This document shows positions 2,469-5,407 of a stretch of 5,407 nucleotides of DNA, in pieces; position 1 is the stretch's first letter; the number at the start of each line of letters is the position of its first letter. The DNA lies in assembly GCA_015486895.1 (NCBI GenBank), contig WFQT01000087.1, forward strand, positions 1-5,407. Direction: 5' to 3'. The notes under the pieces were generated by a model. It made no database searches. It was not told the DNA's origin and saw only the letters and a list, made by a program, of their open reading frames with translations. Made by a program: the position numbers and the translations under genes. Source of the stretch: Anaerolineae bacterium. Its GTDB lineage: Bacteria > Chloroflexota > Anaerolineae > JAADDB01.

Positions 2469-5378
2469 TTCAGAGGTGGATGGGGAGAACACCACTCGAA
2501 ACCCGAGGTACCAGCCACGGCCATTCGGGACGCTACCGTCGCGGGACGCACAGCGCACGTTGAGCTCATTGAGGTTGAACGACCCGCCGCGCACCACTCG
2601 GAGATACTCAGCGGCCGCGTCCAGATTCTCTCGACCGTCAACACGGTTGTAAGGGTACATGAACTCAGGTTCTCTCCAACCTTTCCCCCATAAACTACGA
2701 GTCCATTCCCAAACGTTGCCGCCCATCTCTTCGACGCCGAACGGACTGGTCCCGCCGGGAAAACAACCTGCCGCGCTGGTGTCGCTGATGCCGGTGTCAT
2801 CGTAATTGGCCTTATTGGGGTTCGGTTCATTACCCCACGGGAAAGCGCTGCCATCGGTACCACGGGCGGCTTTCTCCCATTGTGCTTCGCTGGGCAACGT
2901 GAAACGCCAACCCTGCGCCAACCGTTGCACCAAAGAGGCGGGCGTGTGGGGCCAGGCTTGTAACGTTTTGGTCAGCCAATCGCAATAGGATAAGGCTTCA
3001 TGCCAATTCACCCAGAGCACCGGCCTGGTGTCAGGGTCTCGCAAGGCATCTAAATCGCCGGGCTGATTGCCGCTGGCTTCTACATAGGCCCGGAATTGCG
3101 CCACGGTCACAGGGTAACGGGCGATGTAGTAAGTGGGCAAGTTCACCGTATGTTGTTCTCGGCTTTCCCCCATCAGAAACGGCCCGGCCGGGATCTCAAT
3201 GAAGCCTAACAAAGGATCGTTGGGCAAGAACCAGGCGTCAGCCCGGAAGCGCGGGTCGCCCAGTTTGGCGAGCACATCGCCGGCCGAAGCGCGGGCTTTC
3301 GGGGTAAACTGTTCGTCGGCCCGTATCACCCAAGGCAGCCAATGGCGTACTCTGTCCAGTTTCTGTCGATTGGTGGCGGATATGCGGCTGAGATCGGAAC
3401 TTTCCAACAATGCCTGTCCAGCCAGATAAGCGCCCCACAAAGCCCCGGCCGATGGCGTTGTCACCTCATCCTCCGGCGGGGCATGCTGGCAAAGCGATTC
3501 GGTCAGCAACCAGATGGTGCTTTGGGAACCACGGGCTGCTTTGGCTCCGGCCAACAATACCACTTCGCGCCAACGGTCTGGTTCCTCCATAGCCAGCGCC
3601 GCCACTTTGTCGGGATAATCTTCATCGGAGAGGTAGCAGGCCGCCAGATATTCCTGAAAGGTGCGATGCGGAAAGGTGTAAACCCCCACGCCGCGCGGGA
3701 TCAGCAAGCCGGCCCGGTCGCGCAGGTATTCCACCAAACGGTTCGGGCGTAGATCGGGATCTCGGCGAATGTGCATCAGCGCCTGCACCAGATCGTCCTC
3801 GGCGATATCGGCCGTGCCCACCAGTTCCGGCTGGCGGTCATGCGCCTCATAAGCCAGGCGATTGAGTTCCTGCCGCAGACGTTCCCGATCTACTTTGAGG
3901 AACTCGGCCAGACTGGGCAGGATCTGCAACACCTTGCCGTCCGCATCTCGCACAATACGCCGCCGTTCCCACCAATCCAGCAGCAGGTCCACCGTGTCGT
4001 TGTACAACTGTTCCCGCTTTTCCGGTAGGGAGCCCCCCCTCCAGGCGTGCAACGAAGCCATCAGCGTGAGCAATAGCGGGCGTTCCGCCAACGCTTGCAA
4101 CCGGTCGCTGGCAAAAATGGCGTGTTTGAGCAATTGGGCGCGGCCTTGGGCATCTGCCTGGGACATGTCGCGCAGGTTACCGATGTGAGCATACCAGCGA
4201 TCCACAAAACGGATGATCTGTCCCCGAGAGAAGGGCGCCAACACAGTGGCATCGAAACCACTCAGCGCCCAGTCCTGGCGGCGGTAAGCGTAAACGCGGC
4301 TGGTGACCAAAATGCGACACTTGGGGAAAGCGGATGTCGTCTGCTCCACCAGCCGAATGATCTGTTCACGGCGCTCGTCCGCCGCCGGCACTTCATCGAG
4401 GCCGTCGAATAGAATGATGCCCCCCTGTTTATCAAGTCGTTTGCGCAAGTAGGGAGCATACGCTGCCAACCCGGCATCTTTCATTCCTTTCTGAATGAAG
4501 TTCCACAAGTGCTCTACGCTGACCGAATGCCCTGCCCCTGGCAGGAGACCGCTGGCGGCCAGATCCCGCAAAATGACGCGCACCGGCAGCAAAGGGCCAT
4601 GTTGCCAGGGCTGATGCTCATCCCGGTCATCGCCATCATCATCCGGCAGTGGGGCGGTGAGCATCTTCAAATTGACATCAGCCCGCTCCAAGCGCTCGCC
4701 GGCCAGGCACATGGCAACGAAATTGACGAAGGTCGTCTTGCCTGAGCCGGGGTCGCCCAGCAAGACCAAGTGCTTATGCTCGTTAAGTTCCTGCAAAGCC
4801 GAGCTCCGGCGGATTTCACTTCGCTGCGGCATTTCGCCCCGTTCCAGGCGGTCATGTGCTTCCGGTGACACCGTGAGCAGGGCGGTGTAAACCGCGCTTA
4901 GGCTGAGGCGTTTCTCCGCCTCGCTGGCCGCTTTGGGGTCGATGCCTTCCAACGAGAGTTGGCCTGCCTGGGTGAGCAGGTTGGCCAGGTAAGATCGCTC
5001 CAATGCCGCCACGTTGGGCTTTTTCGCAGACTGAATGTTCTGTAGCGTCACGATATTTTCGTCACCGGTAACTACGACGCCGGAAATATCCTCGCCGTGC
5101 ACGCCCCGCTCCCCAACAGCGCTCGCGCCCGCGCCCTGGGCACTGCTTCCACTTTCTGGGATTGTCGTCGCTGGCTGTTTGCTGGCTCTTTTCCACCCCA
5201 GTACCAGCGCCAACCCAGCCCCCAACCACAAAATGATCTGCACCGCACTTTCCAGGCCCTGGATGACGTTACTGTTCGCCCCCACGAAACCCAGCAGCGG
5301 CGGCAACCACCACTGATAGGTCAGCGCCAAGGCGACGAATACGATGACAACAATGGCAGTTCCTAACCATTTTTTCAT
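2463..5378 (-). CDS. Membrane-anchored NACHT (STAND) NTPase with C-terminal FGE-sulfatase/C-type-lectin-fold sensor
   Basis: A 971-residue protein. Two N-terminal membrane helices (about 5-26 and 45-62), with Lys at 2-3 and KR/K at 63-67, place both ends in the cytoplasm. A Gly/Ser/Ala-rich linker (70-90), a GVVVTGDENIV segment (100-110) and a helical stretch (about 125-170) precede the NACHT domain. It has Walker A GDPGSGKTT (208-216), Walker B IILFDGLDEVP (321-331), sensor RILVTSR (355-361) and the winged-helix-end motif FPHRTFQEYLAA (569-580). An Asp-rich insert (245-254) lies between the Walker motifs. After a helical linker (about 590-720), an FGE-fold domain spans 726-963: IEIPAGPFLMG (727-737), LPSEAQWEKAARG (828-840), FPWGNE, GGNVWEWT (886-893), RGGSF (930-934), GFRVV (959-963). 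The two catalytic cysteines of formylglycine-generating enzyme are absent (Leu936 and Val941 align there), so the domain likely binds ligand rather than oxidises cysteine. No separate effector domain is recognisable; the membrane helices may serve. A defence or sensing role is inferred from the STAND class. Confidence 0.95.
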   Translation of the reverse strand: MKKWLGTAIVVIVFVALALTYQWWLPPLLGFVGANSNVIQGLESAVQIILWLGAGLALVLGWKRASKQPATTIPESGSSAQGAGASAVGERGVHGEDISGVVVTGDENIVTLQNIQSAKKPNVAALERSYLANLLTQAGQLSLEGIDPKAASEAEKRLSLSAVYTALLTVSPEAHDRLERGEMPQRSEIRRSSALQELNEHKHLVLLGDPGSGKTTFVNFVAMCLAGERLERADVNLKMLTAPLPDDDGDDRDEHQPWQHGPLLPVRVILRDLAASGLLPGAGHSVSVEHLWNFIQKGMKDAGLAAYAPYLRKRLDKQGGIILFDGLDEVPAADERREQIIRLVEQTTSAFPKCRILVTSRVYAYRRQDWALSGFDATVLAPFSRGQIIRFVDRWYAHIGNLRDMSQADAQGRAQLLKHAIFASDRLQALAERPLLLTLMASLHAWRGGSLPEKREQLYNDTVDLLLDWWERRRIVRDADGKVLQILPSLAEFLKVDRERLRQELNRLAYEAHDRQPELVGTADIAEDDLVQALMHIRRDPDLRPNRLVEYLRDRAGLLIPRGVGVYTFPHRTFQEYLAACYLSDEDYPDKVAALAMEEPDRWREVVLLAGAKAARGSQSTIWLLTESLCQHAPPEDEVTTPSAGALWGAYLAGQALLESSDLSRISATNRQKLDRVRHWLPWVIRADEQFTPKARASAGDVLAKLGDPRFRADAWFLPNDPLLGFIEIPAGPFLMGESREQHTVNLPTYYIARYPVTVAQFRAYVEASGNQPGDLDALRDPDTRPVLWVNWHEALSYCDWLTKTLQAWPHTPASLVQRLAQGWRFTLPSEAQWEKAARGTDGSAFPWGNEPNPNKANYDDTGISDTSAAGCFPGGTSPFGVEEMGGNVWEWTRSLWGKGWREPEFMYPYNRVDGRENLDAAAEYLRVVRGGSFNLNELNVRCASRDGSVPNGRGWYLGFRVVFSPSTSEL
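2490..2600 (-). other. Candidate DGR variable region (VR) at the C-terminus of the NACHT protein
   Basis: Residues 927-963 follow the layout of DGR target proteins: RGGS, then an Asn-rich block, VRCA, R, four variable residues, P, two variable, R, four variable, GFRVV. Variable-position codons are AAC CTC AAT / CTC AAC / TCC / GAC GGT AGC GTC / AAT GGC / GGC TGG TAC CTC. Fifteen of these 16 end in C or T, as expected when the A's of AAC/AAT codons in a template are randomised. Four still read AAY. The framework codons between them (GTG, CGC, TGT, GCG, CCG, GGG, CGA) do not share this bias. The 3' end (2490-2504), read as GGG TTT CGA GTG GTG, would hold the initiation-of-mutagenic-homing site. 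No matching template repeat is in the window. Confidence 0.68.
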
Positions 5379-5386
5379 TTTAGCGG

Positions 5387-5393
5387 CTCCTTT
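5387..5393 (-). promoter_or_regulatory. Ribosome binding site of the NACHT gene
   Basis: The minus strand reads AAAGGAG, 8 nt before the ATG at 5378-5376, which supports that start and hence the two membrane helices as part of the protein. The promoter lies beyond the window edge. Confidence 0.8.
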
Positions 5394-5407
5394 GAGGTGT
5401 GTAAGGT

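Noticed and set aside
2432..2863. 143-codon minus-strand frame overlapping the end of the NACHT gene
   Set aside because: It is a shifted frame of the FGE-fold coding region, which is clearly translated in the other frame.

Overview
The window is a mobile, rearranged stretch of a GC-rich bacterial chromosome. The NACHT / FGE-fold fusion, the TumE-type pair and the many GC-rich hairpins suggest a large-genome environmental bacterium, perhaps a filamentous Chloroflexota or a cyanobacterium. That is an impression from gene style; no marker gene fixes the taxon.

Layout: (1) 1-168 is AT-rich and non-coding, with one perfect DnaA box. (2) 169-270 is a well-formed integron attC recombination site. 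(3) 429-1204 is a promoter followed by two overlapping plus-strand genes, a small partner protein and a TumE/DUF6516-type toxin. (4) 1205-1500 has no intact gene but holds debris: a heptamer repeat, the minus-strand tail of a reverse transcriptase, and a regular 23-24 bp triple repeat that looks like an IS21-type end. (5) 1500-1830 is packed with hairpins and repeats. (6) 1819-2265 (minus) is a Y1 HUH transposase with REP-like GTAG-hairpins on both sides. (7) 2266-2462 is more hairpins and a short direct repeat. (8) 2463-5378 (minus) is a 971-residue membrane-anchored NACHT NTPase ending in an FGE-sulfatase / C-type-lectin-fold domain.

Main result: the last ~37 codons of the NACHT protein look like the variable region of a diversity-generating retroelement (DGR). 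They have the family layout RGGS-F-N-x-N-E-x-N-V-R-C-A-x-R-x4-P-x2-R-x4-GFRVV, and 15 of the 16 putatively variable codons are NNY, as expected from adenine mutagenesis of AAY codons. About 1.1 kb downstream on the same strand is a truncated reverse transcriptase tail of the type found in DGR enzymes. No template repeat is visible. My reading is an immune-type or sensing STAND NTPase whose sensor was once diversified by a DGR, with the cis retroelement since destroyed by mobile-element activity. The REP/transposase set and the attC plus toxin-antitoxin pair are two further mobile systems at the same place.
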